From assembly GCF_014698835.1 (NCBI RefSeq), contig NZ_JACJTU010000001.1:186001-250000 (forward strand): a DNA stretch of 64,000 nucleotides, in the 5' to 3' direction. The position numbers and the translations under genes are program-made. The stretch comes from Nostoc paludosum FACHB-159. GTDB taxonomy: Bacteria; Cyanobacteriota; Cyanobacteriia; Cyanobacteriales; Nostocaceae. The notes under the pieces were generated by a model, which saw nothing but the letters and a program-made list of their open reading frames with translations, was not told the DNA's origin and did not search any database. Of this stretch, positions 38,324-48,838 are shown piece after piece; positions within the stretch are counted from its first letter, which is position 1, and the number at the start of each line of letters is the position of its first letter.

Positions 38324-39235
38324 ATGTCTGTTGTTTCTGGTGTCACTGTTACTGTTCCCGCCACAACCGCTAATTTGGGGCCTGGTTTTGATTGCATCGG
38401 TGCAGCTTTAAAGCTGTACAACCAGTTCAAGTTCACTCGTGTGGAAGAGGGTGGTTTAACGATCGCTGTCACGGGTGAAGAAGCTCAACGAGTACAAACC
38501 GATGAAAGCAATCTTCTGTACCAAGCGTTTATCAGGTTTTATCAGCATATAGAGCAAACACCACCATCGGTAAAAATTGAAATTCAACTGGGTGTACCGC
38601 TAGCGAGGGGTTTGGGTAGTTCAGCAACAGCAATTGTTGGTGGATTAGTGGCGGCGAATCAACTTGAGGGTGCGCCGATGAGTCAGTCCCAGGTAATGGA
38701 ATTAGCGATCGCAATGGAAGGACATCCTGATAATGTAGTTCCAGCTTTGTTGGGTGGATGTCGGTTGGCTGCTTCTGGTGGTGCAGGTTGGGAAATTTGT
38801 GATGTTCCCTGGCATCAAGATATCATACCAGTTGTAGCTATTCCTGATTTTGAACTTTCCACTTCCGAAGCGCGGCGGGTTCTGCCAACGGAATTCAGCC
38901 GTGCAGATGCAATTTTCAATACTGCACACTTGGGTTTATTATTGCGTGGCTTGGAAACTGGTAAAGCAGAATGGTTAAAAACGGCTTTGCAAGATAAATT
39001 GCATCAGCCCTATCGCAAAGCTTTAATTCCTGGTTACGATTCTGTCAATTTAGCAGCTGTAACAGCTGGTGCTTATGGCATGGTGATTAGTGGTGCGGGG
39101 CCGACACTGTTAGCTTTGACAGATGAGTTACACTCACAGGCTGTAGAAGCAGCCATGTCCAGTGCTTGGGAACAAGAAGGAATTATAGCCAATGTGCGAT
39201 CGCTTTCTCTGGATATCCAAGGCGCAAAAAGTTAG
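38324..39235 (+). CDS. thrB: Homoserine kinase
   Basis: GHMP-family kinase that phosphorylates homoserine in threonine synthesis. 303 residues from ATG 38324 (MSVVSGVTVTVPATTANLGPGFDCIGAAL); the TTG start 21 bases earlier is rejected since the conserved VPATTANLGPGFD must be near the N-terminus. ATP motif PLARGLGSSATAIVGGL at about 93-110, and C-terminal GAYGMVISGAGPTLLAL. thrC is not here. thrS lies 5 kb upstream, a loose link only. Confidence 0.95.
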   Translation: MSVVSGVTVTVPATTANLGPGFDCIGAALKLYNQFKFTRVEEGGLTIAVTGEEAQRVQTDESNLLYQAFIRFYQHIEQTPPSVKIEIQLGVPLARGLGSSATAIVGGLVAANQLEGAPMSQSQVMELAIAMEGHPDNVVPALLGGCRLAASGGAGWEICDVPWHQDIIPVVAIPDFELSTSEARRVLPTEFSRADAIFNTAHLGLLLRGLETGKAEWLKTALQDKLHQPYRKALIPGYDSVNLAAVTAGAYGMVISGAGPTLLALTDELHSQAVEAAMSSAWEQEGIIANVRSLSLDIQGAKS

Positions 39236-39350
39236 AAGATGGGCATTAGGAGTGCTGAGTTGTGAGTTAGAAGTTAGGAGTTAAGAGTTGTTCTCCCCAT
39301 CTCCCCCAGTACCCAGTCCCCAGTCCCCAGTACCCAGTACCCACTTCCTT

Positions 39351-39860
39351 ATGGATCGAATTCAAGCTGAAATAGCAGCGCTTAAGTCTCAAATTCACGC
39401 TCTCCAGCAAGAACGCGCTGCACTCACTATTAATAATGATGTCATCAGCCAAAATGATTCACCCTTGGCAATGGTTGAGGCTTACCGTCGCCAAGCTAGA
39501 GAAAATCCCCAGTTATCTGCTGAACTCAGAGGGATAGATGATGCAGTCGCAGCGCTGGAATTGCAACTACAGCAAAAACAAGCTCAATTGGCTCGTTGGC
39601 AAATTGAATCAAAACAACTTACCCAACAGCAGCAGCTAGAGGAAGCAAAAAAAGTAGCTCAGGTTCACGCTCAACGCATTAATCAAATCGCAGCAGAACT
39701 AGCTACAGAAATCCGGCTACTCAAAGCTTGCGCCGATGAGCTTAGTCCCATGTATTGGCAAGTGTATTACAAACCCTTCATTACTGGGTTCAAGACAATC
39801 TCTGTTCCCTACGTCCGCTCAGACGGTGAAGTCTGGACAATTGTCAACCGTATTGTTTGA
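39351..39860 (+). CDS. Coiled-coil protein of unknown function
   Basis: 169 residues from ATG 39351. Long amphipathic helices (MDRIQAEIAALKSQIHALQQ, and about 60-120 rich in Gln/Leu/Ala) predict a coiled coil; the C-terminal 45 residues (ELSPMYWQVYYKPFITGF then VRSDGEVWTIVNRIV) look globular. Upstream, 39290-39345 is a repeat made of TACCCAGTCCCCAG units, reaching the start codon, so translation signals are weak. Terminator 50 bp downstream. Similar unannotated proteins are common in cyanobacteria; no function is claimed. Confidence 0.7.
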   Translation: MDRIQAEIAALKSQIHALQQERAALTINNDVISQNDSPLAMVEAYRRQARENPQLSAELRGIDDAVAALELQLQQKQAQLARWQIESKQLTQQQQLEEAKKVAQVHAQRINQIAAELATEIRLLKACADELSPMYWQVYYKPFITGFKTISVPYVRSDGEVWTIVNRIV

Positions 39861-39910
39861 AATCTGAGTCAATACTCATCAATTCAAAACCCACTAAAAC
39901 ATAACTTAGG

Positions 39911-39935
39911 ACGGTGGCTAATGCCGCCGTTTTTT
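39911..39935 (+). terminator. Terminator
   Basis: 8-bp stem ACGGTGGC and GCCGCCGT (one wobble), TAAT loop, then TTTTTT. Confidence 0.85.
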
Positions 39936-40107
39936 GTTGACGTTGTAAAACTTTACATTTAAAATTGTGTAGGGTCGCTATAAATAAGTATTTATTACTA
40001 TCGAAATCTTAAATTTACTCTCTCCAAGTCAAAATTCGTTTACAAAAGTACAAACTGCTTAATATAATGTAATTAAAAGCGAAAAGTGAAATTGATTGTC
40101 AGAAGTG

Positions 40108-41721
40108 ATGAATGCTATGGAATTTCCTTGGTTAACAGCCATAATTATCTTGCCCTTGGTGGCTGCCTTAGCCATCCCGTTAATCCCAGATAAAGAAGGT
40201 AAAACCGTCCGTTGGTACGGTTTAGGAGTTGCTCTTGCAGATTTCGCATTGATGATTTATACCTTTTGGTATAAATACGACTTTCAAACTTCAACACTCC
40301 AACTGATAGAAAACTATCCTTGGGTACCGCAGTTAGGTTTACATTGGGCTGTGGGGGTTGATGGTTTATCGATGCCCTTGGTACTTCTGACAGGCTTAAT
40401 CAATACCCTCGCAATATTCGCGGCTTGGAAAGTTACCAACAAGCCGCGATTATTTTACGGTTTGATGCTAGCGATGTACAGCGCCCAGCTTGGCGTGTTT
40501 GTTGCTCAGGATTTGCTGTTGTTCTTCTTAATGTGGGAAATCGAGTTAGTGCCGGTTTACCTGCTGATTTCCATTTGGGGAGGACAAAATCGCCGCTATG
40601 CAGCCACTAAGTTTATTCTTTACACTGCTGCTGCCTCAATATTTATCCTAGTAGCTGGTTTTGCAATGGCATTCTCAGGAGATACAGTCACCTTCGATAT
40701 GGCGACTCTGGGAATGAAAGAATATCCTAAAGCTCTTGAATTATTAGTCTACGCAGGTTTCTTGATTGCCTTCGGTGTAAAACTGCCAATCTTCCCTTTA
40801 CACACTTGGCTACCTGATGCTCACGGTGAAGCATCAGCACCTGGTTCGATGATTTTAGCTGGTGTGTTATTGAAAATGGGTGGTTATGCTCTCATCCGCA
40901 TCAACGTTGAGATGCTGCCTAACGCTCATGTTTACTTTGCTCCAGTGCTGGCGATTTTGGGTGTAGTGAACATTGTCTACGGTGCTTGCTGTGCTTTTGC
41001 CCAAACCAACCTCAAGCGTCGCTTAGCTTACTCTTCAATTGCCCACATGGGATTTGTGCTGATTGGCATTGCCTCCTACACAGAACTTGGCATCAGCGGC
41101 GCAGTACTACAAATGGTTTCTCACGGTTTGATTGCTGCTAGCTTGTTCTTCTTATCTGGCGTCACTTACGATCGCACCCACACCTTGATGATGGATAAAA
41201 TGGGTGGAATAGCGAAGGTAATGCCCAAAACTTTTGCTCTGTTTACTGCTGGCTCAATGGCTTCTCTGGCTTTACCAGGGATGAGTGGCTTCGTCGGTGA
41301 GTTGATGGTATTCCTGGGTATCGCCACCAGTGATGTTTACAGTTCTAGCTTCAAACTTGTAGTTGTGTTGCTGTCAGCAGTGGGCGTGATTTTGACACCG
41401 ATTTACTTACTGTCGATGCTGCGTCAAGTGTTCTACGGAAACCAAAATCAAGAGTTGCACTTGGATGCTGTAGTATCTGATGTCAAACCCCGCGAACTGT
41501 TCATCACCGCTTGTCTGCTGCTACCAATCATCGGTATCGGGTTCTATCCCAAGTTGGCAACGCAGACTTATGATGTCAAAGCAGTAGAATTAGCCGCTCA
41601 TGCTCGTCAAGTTCTACCAGTCGTTGCTCACCAGCAACCATCAAGTCTCTACTCACGTATTTTTACAGCACCAACCTTGGCTAGTTCTCAAGTTGAAAGT
41701 TTAGTTAATATTTCAAAGTAA
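40108..41721 (+). CDS. ndhD: NAD(P)H-quinone oxidoreductase subunit 4 (NdhD), copy 2
   Basis: 537 residues from ATG 40108 ([21 protein letters not shown]); the TTG at 40096 is less likely. Clear paralogue of the ndhD at 34 kb with the same antiporter motifs ([61 protein letters not shown]) but a short loop near 455 ([18 protein letters not shown]) in place of the Cys-containing insert. Cyanobacteria use different NdhD paralogues in NDH-1 complexes for respiration/cyclic flow or CO2 uptake; without the F-subunit context, the complex cannot be named. No ndhF adjoins. A terminator follows. Confidence 0.95.
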   Translation: MNAMEFPWLTAIIILPLVAALAIPLIPDKEGKTVRWYGLGVALADFALMIYTFWYKYDFQTSTLQLIENYPWVPQLGLHWAVGVDGLSMPLVLLTGLINTLAIFAAWKVTNKPRLFYGLMLAMYSAQLGVFVAQDLLLFFLMWEIELVPVYLLISIWGGQNRRYAATKFILYTAAASIFILVAGFAMAFSGDTVTFDMATLGMKEYPKALELLVYAGFLIAFGVKLPIFPLHTWLPDAHGEASAPGSMILAGVLLKMGGYALIRINVEMLPNAHVYFAPVLAILGVVNIVYGACCAFAQTNLKRRLAYSSIAHMGFVLIGIASYTELGISGAVLQMVSHGLIAASLFFLSGVTYDRTHTLMMDKMGGIAKVMPKTFALFTAGSMASLALPGMSGFVGELMVFLGIATSDVYSSSFKLVVVLLSAVGVILTPIYLLSMLRQVFYGNQNQELHLDAVVSDVKPRELFITACLLLPIIGIGFYPKLATQTYDVKAVELAAHARQVLPVVAHQQPSSLYSRIFTAPTLASSQVESLVNISK

Positions 41722-41774
41722 AATATACATCCTACAAAGGGTGTTGGAATTAAATTCTAATATGAGGGGAATAA

Positions 41775-41807
41775 AGGGGTGGTTGTCTAACCACCCCTAA
41801 AATTTTG
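41775..41807 (+). terminator. Terminator after ndhD copy 2
   Basis: Perfect 10-bp stem AGGGGTGGTT (41775-41784) and AACCACCCCT (41789-41798), GTCT loop, then AAAATTTTG. T-run is short, but the stem is strong. Confidence 0.75.
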
Positions 41808-41823
41808 TTATCAGGATTCAGGA

Positions 41824-41852
41824 GTAGAGACGTAGCAGTGCTACGTCTCTAC
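41824..41852. repeat. GTAGAGACG palindrome
   Basis: Perfect 14-bp arms GTAGAGACGTAGCA and complement around one base. Member of a dispersed family in this window (see 48712, 54368, 61070 and inside the MITE at 14858). Confidence 0.8.
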
Positions 41853-41884
41853 ATTTTGGATATCATAATGAGGTATGGAGAAAT

Positions 41885-42151
41885 TTATCCAAATACTAAA
41901 TCTGGTTCTTCACAGAAGTTAAATAAGGCTGACTCACTTTCTGATTCATCTTCAAATACAGCAGAGATGTACCATTCACAGGGCGAGTCATTTGTATATT
42001 CTGCCCAGGCAATCGTTACTGCTTCACCTATGGGAATCCCTTCTTCGGAAAGAGTAAATTGAGACCATTCTTCGTCATCAAGAGATGCCCACAACTCTGT
42101 AATTGCTAAGTCGGTGTTGTTGGTTACAGTAAATGTAAATTGGTCTGACAT
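41885..42151 (-). CDS. Small acidic protein, unknown
   Basis: 88 residues from ATG 42151 (MSDQFTFTVTNNTDLAITEL). Very acidic, beta-rich pattern with a C-terminal DESESESALFNFCEEPDLVFG. The first 40 residues look like an Ig-like or C2-like strand pattern. No signal peptide. Purines AAAAAAAGGCAC precede the start. I do not recognise the family; it ends near a repeat. Moderately convincing as a gene because of clean composition and defined ends. Confidence 0.55.
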   Translation of the reverse strand: MSDQFTFTVTNNTDLAITELWASLDDEEWSQFTLSEEGIPIGEAVTIAWAEYTNDSPCEWYISAVFEDESESESALFNFCEEPDLVFG

Positions 42152-42190
42152 TATATGTTGTGCCTTTTTTTTAGTAGATTGCACCCTGAG

Positions 42191-42277
42191 ATTATCCAAT
42201 TACTAATTGTGGGGCGGGCATCTCGGCTGCCTGCTAGAAAAGACGGGTAAGATACCTACCCCACAAGATTGGATAAT
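42191..42277. repeat. Inverted repeat element, 87 bp
   Basis: Perfect outer arms ATTATCCAAT (42191-42200) and ATTGGATAAT (42268-42277), inner arms TTGTGGGG and CCCCACAA. Lies between two minus-strand genes; could be a mobile hairpin or a terminator for the lectin gene. Confidence 0.65.
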
Positions 42278-42344
42278 TTATTTGTTGGAAGTCTCTAATA
42301 CTTCTTTTGCCAATTTGGGATTAGAAGATAGGGACTGTTCTAAA

Positions 42345-42731
42345 TTATTCAAACTTTAGCTGACCGTCAATATTAGCAATATGCTCGTCAAGATTGATGT
42401 ATGTTCCTAGATATGTTTGTCCGTCTGCTCTTTCACACTCAGCACGGAGTCTGTTTTTACCAGCTAAACCAATATTGCCGCAGGTGAGAGCAAATTTATC
42501 TCCATCCCAACTTAAGGTTCCATCCAGATTTGCGAGATATGGATTTAAGTCGATAGAAGTTGCAGAAACAGTATATCCATCAGCTTTTTCGCAACTAGCG
42601 GTTAGGGTTGAACCTTCAAGACTAATGTTATTACAGGTTTGAGAAAACTCACCAGTTGCCCAAGCGTTAGCGATCGCTATATTAAAGCTCAAGAAGATCG
42701 CACACAAAAAAGTTACACAAATTTTCAGCAT
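42345..42731 (-). CDS. Secreted cyanovirin-N homologue (CVNH lectin)
   Basis: 128 residues: signal peptide of about 24-27 residues (MLKICVTFLCAIFLSFNIAIANAWA), then a 101-residue CVNH domain. Similarity to cyanovirin-N is striking: GEFSQTCNNISLEGSTLTAS, the SIDLNPYLANLDGTLSW repeat-1 end, LAGKNRLRAECERADGQ and the C-terminal INLDEHIANIDGQLKFE. Four cysteines match the two disulfides of the fold. CV-N binds high-mannose glycans and blocks enveloped viruses; in the producing cell its role is unknown. The first start ATG 42731 gives a clean signal peptide; a longer start at 42773 spoils it. It sits next to the RNP locus, which may be coincidence. Confidence 0.93.
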   Translation of the reverse strand: MLKICVTFLCAIFLSFNIAIANAWATGEFSQTCNNISLEGSTLTASCEKADGYTVSATSIDLNPYLANLDGTLSWDGDKFALTCGNIGLAGKNRLRAECERADGQTYLGTYINLDEHIANIDGQLKFE

Positions 42732-43109
42732 TAGTTGTTTGTCCTCAAAATTGATGAAATCAACTAAGCGCAAATTTTATACCCTCATATTTTTATTTTC
42801 AAAAAAATAATAGTTTTTTAACTATGGTGGCTTTAGAGTTTAGCTCTGTTGTAGGCATGTTTACAACGCCATAACGCCACGCTGCTAACTCTCATCACCT
42901 CCGCCAATTCCCTGGCTAGCAATTGTAATAATTGAAACTTTTTGTAAATTCATACTACTGGCTGTCTCATAAGCCAAAAAATTTGTAGTATCCCCTTGAC
43001 ACCATGTAACTTATGTATTACAAATGTAATATGAAAACAAAAGCCTCCGCAAAAGGCGAAGGCAAAACATCTCAGAACCAAGAAAACTGAATAGCTAATT
43101 AGAACTTTT
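42732..43109. other. Spacer before the tRNA-like cluster
   Basis: 378 bp without a gene. AT-rich; TTGACACC near 42996 with TATGTA/TACAAA motifs 15-20 bp later could be a promoter for the RNA cluster. A hairpin CCTCCGCAAAAGGCGAAGG (about 43043-43061) lies close to the first tRNA-like sequence. Confidence 0.4.
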
Positions 43110-43190
43110 GGGGTCGCGATTGGCGTTCGCCTGCTCCGAAACCAACAAACGGACGGTTGCAGGATTCGGGTTCAATTCCCGACGACTCCA
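43110..43190 (+). ncRNA. tRNA-like sequence with degenerate D and anticodon arms
   Basis: Has a full acceptor stem GGGGTCG (43110-43116) with CGACTCC (43183-43189), discriminator A, and a perfect T arm TCGGG-TTCAATT-CCCGA (43166-43182). The part between does not fold as normal D and anticodon arms: GGC-GTTC-GCC replaces the D arm and TCCG...CGGA has an 11-nt loop. No CCA encoded. Either a decayed tRNA or a tRNA mimic belonging to the neighbouring Y-RNA-like group. Confidence 0.6.
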
Positions 43191-43206
43191 CTGACTAAAC
43201 AAACTT

Positions 43207-43415
<209 letters not shown>

Positions 43416-43430
43416 CTAAATAATTCGTAA

Positions 43431-43658
<228 letters not shown>

Positions 43659-43702
43659 ATAAATTCTCCGCGTCTCCCACTCTTTGCGTCCCCGTGTCTT
43701 CT

Positions 43703-43842
43703 TTCCGCGCCCTAACTTGTAAAGCATACACACTACTATCCGGCAACGGATTGCAGGTTCGATTCCTGCCGCTTCCACTTATGGGAGCGTGGCCAAATTG
43801 GTAAAGGCAACTGTGAAAACTGCTTTGCTAACTTGTGCGGAA
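43703..43842 (+). ncRNA. Y-RNA-like element Y3 with circularly permuted tRNA-like module
   Basis: Outer helix TTCCGCGC (43703-43710) with GTGCGGAA (43835-43842), loop strands CCTAAC (43711-43716) and AACTT (43830-43834), second helix AAAGCA (43721-43726) with TGCTTT (43821-43826). The tRNA parts come in permuted order: variable arm ATCCG-GCAA-CGGAT (43738-43751), T arm GCAGG-TTCGATT-CCTGC (43753-43769), acceptor 3' strand CGCTTCC (43770-43776), a 6-nt ACTTAT loop, acceptor 5' strand GGGAGCG (43783-43789), D arm GCC-AAATTGGTAAA-GGC (43792-43808), then TGTG pairing back to CACA. So the Y stem replaces the anticodon arm and the acceptor stem is closed by a loop. Confidence 0.78.
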
Positions 43843-43972
43843 TTCCAATTATTTAAATTGTATTTATTTATTAACCCTAACTCAATGATCAATACGGAGG
43901 TGAGTTCAATGATGTTCGCAAATTTATGTTTAATCAAAACTCAATTACTAGAACTATATTTAAACAACTTGA

Positions 43973-44701
<729 letters not shown>

Positions 44702-44707
44702 AATATT

Positions 44708-44835
<128 letters not shown>

Positions 44836-45010
44836 GTTAAAAATAAGAATTCAGAATTCAGGAGTCAGAATTCAGCAATAAAAAGCTTTATATTCTACAT
44901 AGCTGAGGTTTTTCGTTTGACCTTACTCGAAATCCGCTGTAGTTACAAAGCTGTTTTTTGTAAATAAAAACAAGACTAATTATTACTATTTGGTATGGGT
45001 AGAGGCTGCT

Positions 45011-45391
45011 ATGTCTGTGAAAATTCTAGAAATTTTAGAACAAATTAAGTCTCTAAATGTTAATGAAACCAGTCAATTAGTAAAGCAGATTGAAGCTACT
45101 TTCAATGTCGATATATCCACACCGAAATTCCTTCAGATTGACAAGCGAGATGAGGATGAAACTCAACCGCAGATTCAAACGGAATTTGATGTCTTGTTGG
45201 TATCGGTTCCAGCAGAGAAAAAGATTGCCTTACTCAAGGTCATCCGGACGGTGACTGGTTTGGGACTTAAAGAAGCAAAAGACTTTGTAGAATCCCTACC
45301 TCAAGTGGTTCAGACAGGAATGAATCAGGAAGCGGCTGAAATTCTCAAGCAACAGCTAGAGGAAGCAGGAGCAGTTGTTTCTCTGAGGTAA
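45011..45391 (+). CDS. Ribosomal protein L7/L12 paralogue
   Basis: 126 residues from ATG 45011 (a TTG at 44990 would add seven). The N-terminal dimerisation domain is recognisable (MSVKILEILEQIKSLNVNETSQLVKQIEATFNV), a linker spans about 36-57, and the C-terminal factor-binding domain is strong: TEFDVLLVSVPAEKKIALLK, then the signature GLGLKEAKDFVESLPQ and ILKQQLEEAGAVVSLR. True rplL lies in the rplJL operon near rpoB, which is not here, so this is a second copy. In ribosomes L7/L12 tethers to L10 next to the GTPase-associated centre of 23S rRNA and recruits elongation factors. A mimic of that RNA centre is encoded 3 kb away (Y4). Confidence 0.9.
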   Translation: MSVKILEILEQIKSLNVNETSQLVKQIEATFNVDISTPKFLQIDKRDEDETQPQIQTEFDVLLVSVPAEKKIALLKVIRTVTGLGLKEAKDFVESLPQVVQTGMNQEAAEILKQQLEEAGAVVSLR

Positions 45392-45574
45392 TAGTGATTG
45401 GGGACTGGTGACTGGGGACTAGGGAATTAATGTAGGACTTACGCACTGAAACCTGAAATCTAGATCCCCCCTGCCTCCCAAAACTAATATTTTTGAACGC
45501 AACTCGGTATGAGCGCGTAAGTCCTGGATTGATTAAAAATCCTATTTTCCAATACCCAACCCTTAGCAGTTGTT
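45392..45574. other. Repeat-rich spacer
   Basis: Short GGGGACTGGTGACTGG repeat (about 45398-45423) and a GTAGGACTTACGCAC / GAGCGCGTAAGTCCT inverted pair (about 45432 and 45511), an element type common in cyanobacteria. No gene. Confidence 0.45.
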
Positions 45575-47198
<1,624 letters not shown>

Positions 47199-47444
47199 GT
47201 TCTAAGATATGGCAATGTTTATTATTACAAATAGTAAACATTGCCTACTTTGTAAATTGAAAATTGCTTCTTTTAAGTAAAAATCTTAAGTTTGCAAGAA
47301 ATCTTTGTGTTGTTAACAATTATATAAGTAGTAGCGATCGCACTATTATAAAACCTCCTTTTTGATTTCTTCTAAAGACAACTTTCTGCCTACCTTAAAT
47401 TCTCCGCGCACATTCTGAAGATTGCTCAGAACTCAGGATTAATT
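47199..47444. other. Spacer between TROVE gene and Rpn-family gene
   Basis: 246 bp between convergent genes. Imperfect repeat of GGCAATGTTTATT / AAACATTGCC (47211-47245) directly after the TROVE stop may end its transcript: AATGTTTA-TTATTACAAATAG-TAAACATT forms an 8-bp stem. Confidence 0.5.
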
Positions 47445-48272
47445 TTAACTATTAGTATTTCGCTCAAGCCAAGCAACTAAATCAGACACATTTGAAAAAT
47501 CTAAAAATTCTTCTCCTAAACTTTCTAATTGCTCAGTAGATAATACTTGTAAGCGTTCAATTATTCCTGAATCTATCTTACCAAAGCGTTTATTTACAAG
47601 ACGCAAAGTATATTTTAAAGCTTGTTTTTGTTCTCCCTTTTGCAAAATATACTGATAAATAACTGATTCTTGCATAGTTGCCTCCCGTAATAATTGGAGA
47701 ATAAAATCTTGCTTAAACTTTAACCCCGCTAATATTTCTGTGTATGCAGCTGTATTTTGTCTAGTCTCAACATCTGGAATTTTAGCAATTTCCTGGGCAA
47801 CTTGTGATAATAACACTTGGGGTGAATCTGTTTGTGTTAGTGGTGCGAAAGGTAATAACGCCAGATTGCTAAGAAATAGTGCTGAATCTTGCTCCCACAT
47901 GCGTATAACTCGATAACGGTGGGTTGTTACCTCGCTGACATATTCCTCAGTAAAAGCGATCGCGTCTGTCGTCTCTTGTAAGAAAATTACGACTTGTGTG
48001 ACAGGAACTTGATATTGACGTGTCAATCTAACGTAATAATCTAGCATCCTGAAAGAAATCGGTTTTTGGGATTTGATAGTAGTTTGGAATTCTAGATGCA
48101 AGATACGATTTTCTGTTCGCAAAAATGTTACTGAGTCAGCACGTATGGGTTCGATGCTCAATTCAGTTTTTAAAATTTCAATTTTTTGGGGTTCTTGATT
48201 TAACAACCAACGAGCAAAATCAAGGGGATACTTTTCTGCGAGTATTTTACAAAGGTTGTCATATTCTGCCAT
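47445..48272 (-). CDS. Rpn-family recombination-promoting nuclease / PD-(D/E)XK transposase-like protein
   Basis: 275 residues. N-terminal nuclease-like domain: MAEYDNLCKILAEKYPLDFARWLL, RADSVTFLRTENRILHLEFQTT (acid and E-x-Q catalytic positions), MLDYYVRLTRQYQVPVTQVVIFL. C-terminal ~55 residues (LRLVNKRFGKIDSGIIERLQ...LESLGEEFLDF) are the DUF4351-like helical domain that often ends cyanobacterial members. Such proteins are abundant in cyanobacteria and show DNase and recombination-promoting activity in E. coli RpnA-E. It interrupts the Y-RNA cluster on the opposite strand and may be a late arrival or the hallmark of an active recombination spot. Confidence 0.88.
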   Translation of the reverse strand: MAEYDNLCKILAEKYPLDFARWLLNQEPQKIEILKTELSIEPIRADSVTFLRTENRILHLEFQTTIKSQKPISFRMLDYYVRLTRQYQVPVTQVVIFLQETTDAIAFTEEYVSEVTTHRYRVIRMWEQDSALFLSNLALLPFAPLTQTDSPQVLLSQVAQEIAKIPDVETRQNTAAYTEILAGLKFKQDFILQLLREATMQESVIYQYILQKGEQKQALKYTLRLVNKRFGKIDSGIIERLQVLSTEQLESLGEEFLDFSNVSDLVAWLERNTNS

Positions 48273-48416
48273 CTCAAGGATTATGCTTGATTTGATTTCT
48301 TATTTTATATGATATTGGCTGTTGAAGGATATATCAATTAGCAGCGATCGCACTAATGCAAAATCTCTCTTTTTATCTGTTCAAAATTATGTAGTATATT
48401 GTATTATATAAATATC

Positions 48417-48621
48417 TTGCGTGCCCTAACTCGTGTGAGCCTACATACTAGTACGAGAGGAAGATAACACTGCCAATGCAGTGAGCGTTTGTGAACGGGG
48501 AGTGCGAAGAACCTGGAAAGTCGGCTTAGAAGTAGCCATCTTTGAAAGAGTGTGTAACAACTCACCAGCGGAGTCCCTCTAGTAACTGAGAAAACGCAAT
48601 GCTCCACCAACTTGCACGCAA
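48417..48621 (+). ncRNA. Y-RNA-like element Y4 carrying a 23S rRNA GTPase-centre mimic
   Basis: Perfect outer helix TTGCGTGC (48417-48424) with GCACGCAA (48614-48621), loop strands CCTAAC (48425-48430) and AACTT (48609-48613), second helix GTG-T-GAGC with GCTC-CAC. Inside: TACATACTAG as in Y1 and Y2, hairpins CACTGC-CAAT-GCAGTG and CGTT-TGTG-AACG, and at 48512-48568 a module closely resembling the L11/GTPase-associated centre of 23S rRNA (helices 42-44). Over 48520-48568 I count 38 of 49 positions identical to the E. coli sequence as I remember it, without gaps; the closing stem is swapped by compensation (CTGG/CCAG). Ends in the same 3' block as the other Y elements. Confidence 0.82.
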
Positions 48622-48624
48622 ATT

Positions 48625-48660
48625 AATTCGTAATTCGTAATTCGTAATTCGTAATTCGTT
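48625..48660. repeat. AATTCGT heptamer tandem repeat
   Basis: Five consecutive AATTCGT units immediately after Y4. Shorter versions flank other parts of the cluster (near 43422 and 49678). Confidence 0.85.
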
Positions 48661-48711
48661 ATTAAGAAAGTTATACAAATTTGAAAAAATAATGTGACAA
48701 ATAGACGAATT

Positions 48712-48745
48712 GTAGAGACGCGATGAATCGCGTCTTCACCCAAGG
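48712..48745. repeat. GTAGAGACG-family hairpin
   Basis: AGACGCGAT-GA-ATCGCGTCT within GTAGAGACGCG...CGTCTTCAC; same dispersed family as at 41824 and 54368. Confidence 0.7.
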
Positions 48746-48838
48746 ATGTGTTGCAACGATTGTTGGAATTGGTATTAGATTTTATCCAGCTTTCTAGCGT
48801 TGCATTTGTAGCCTTATTTTAAATAATTAATATTAGTT

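Noticed and set aside
43110..43190. tmRNA
   Set aside because: No tag-peptide reading frame, too short, and the 3' end lacks CCA.
48404..48610. 68-codon minus-strand frame over Y4
   Set aside because: Antisense to a structured RNA; an artefact.
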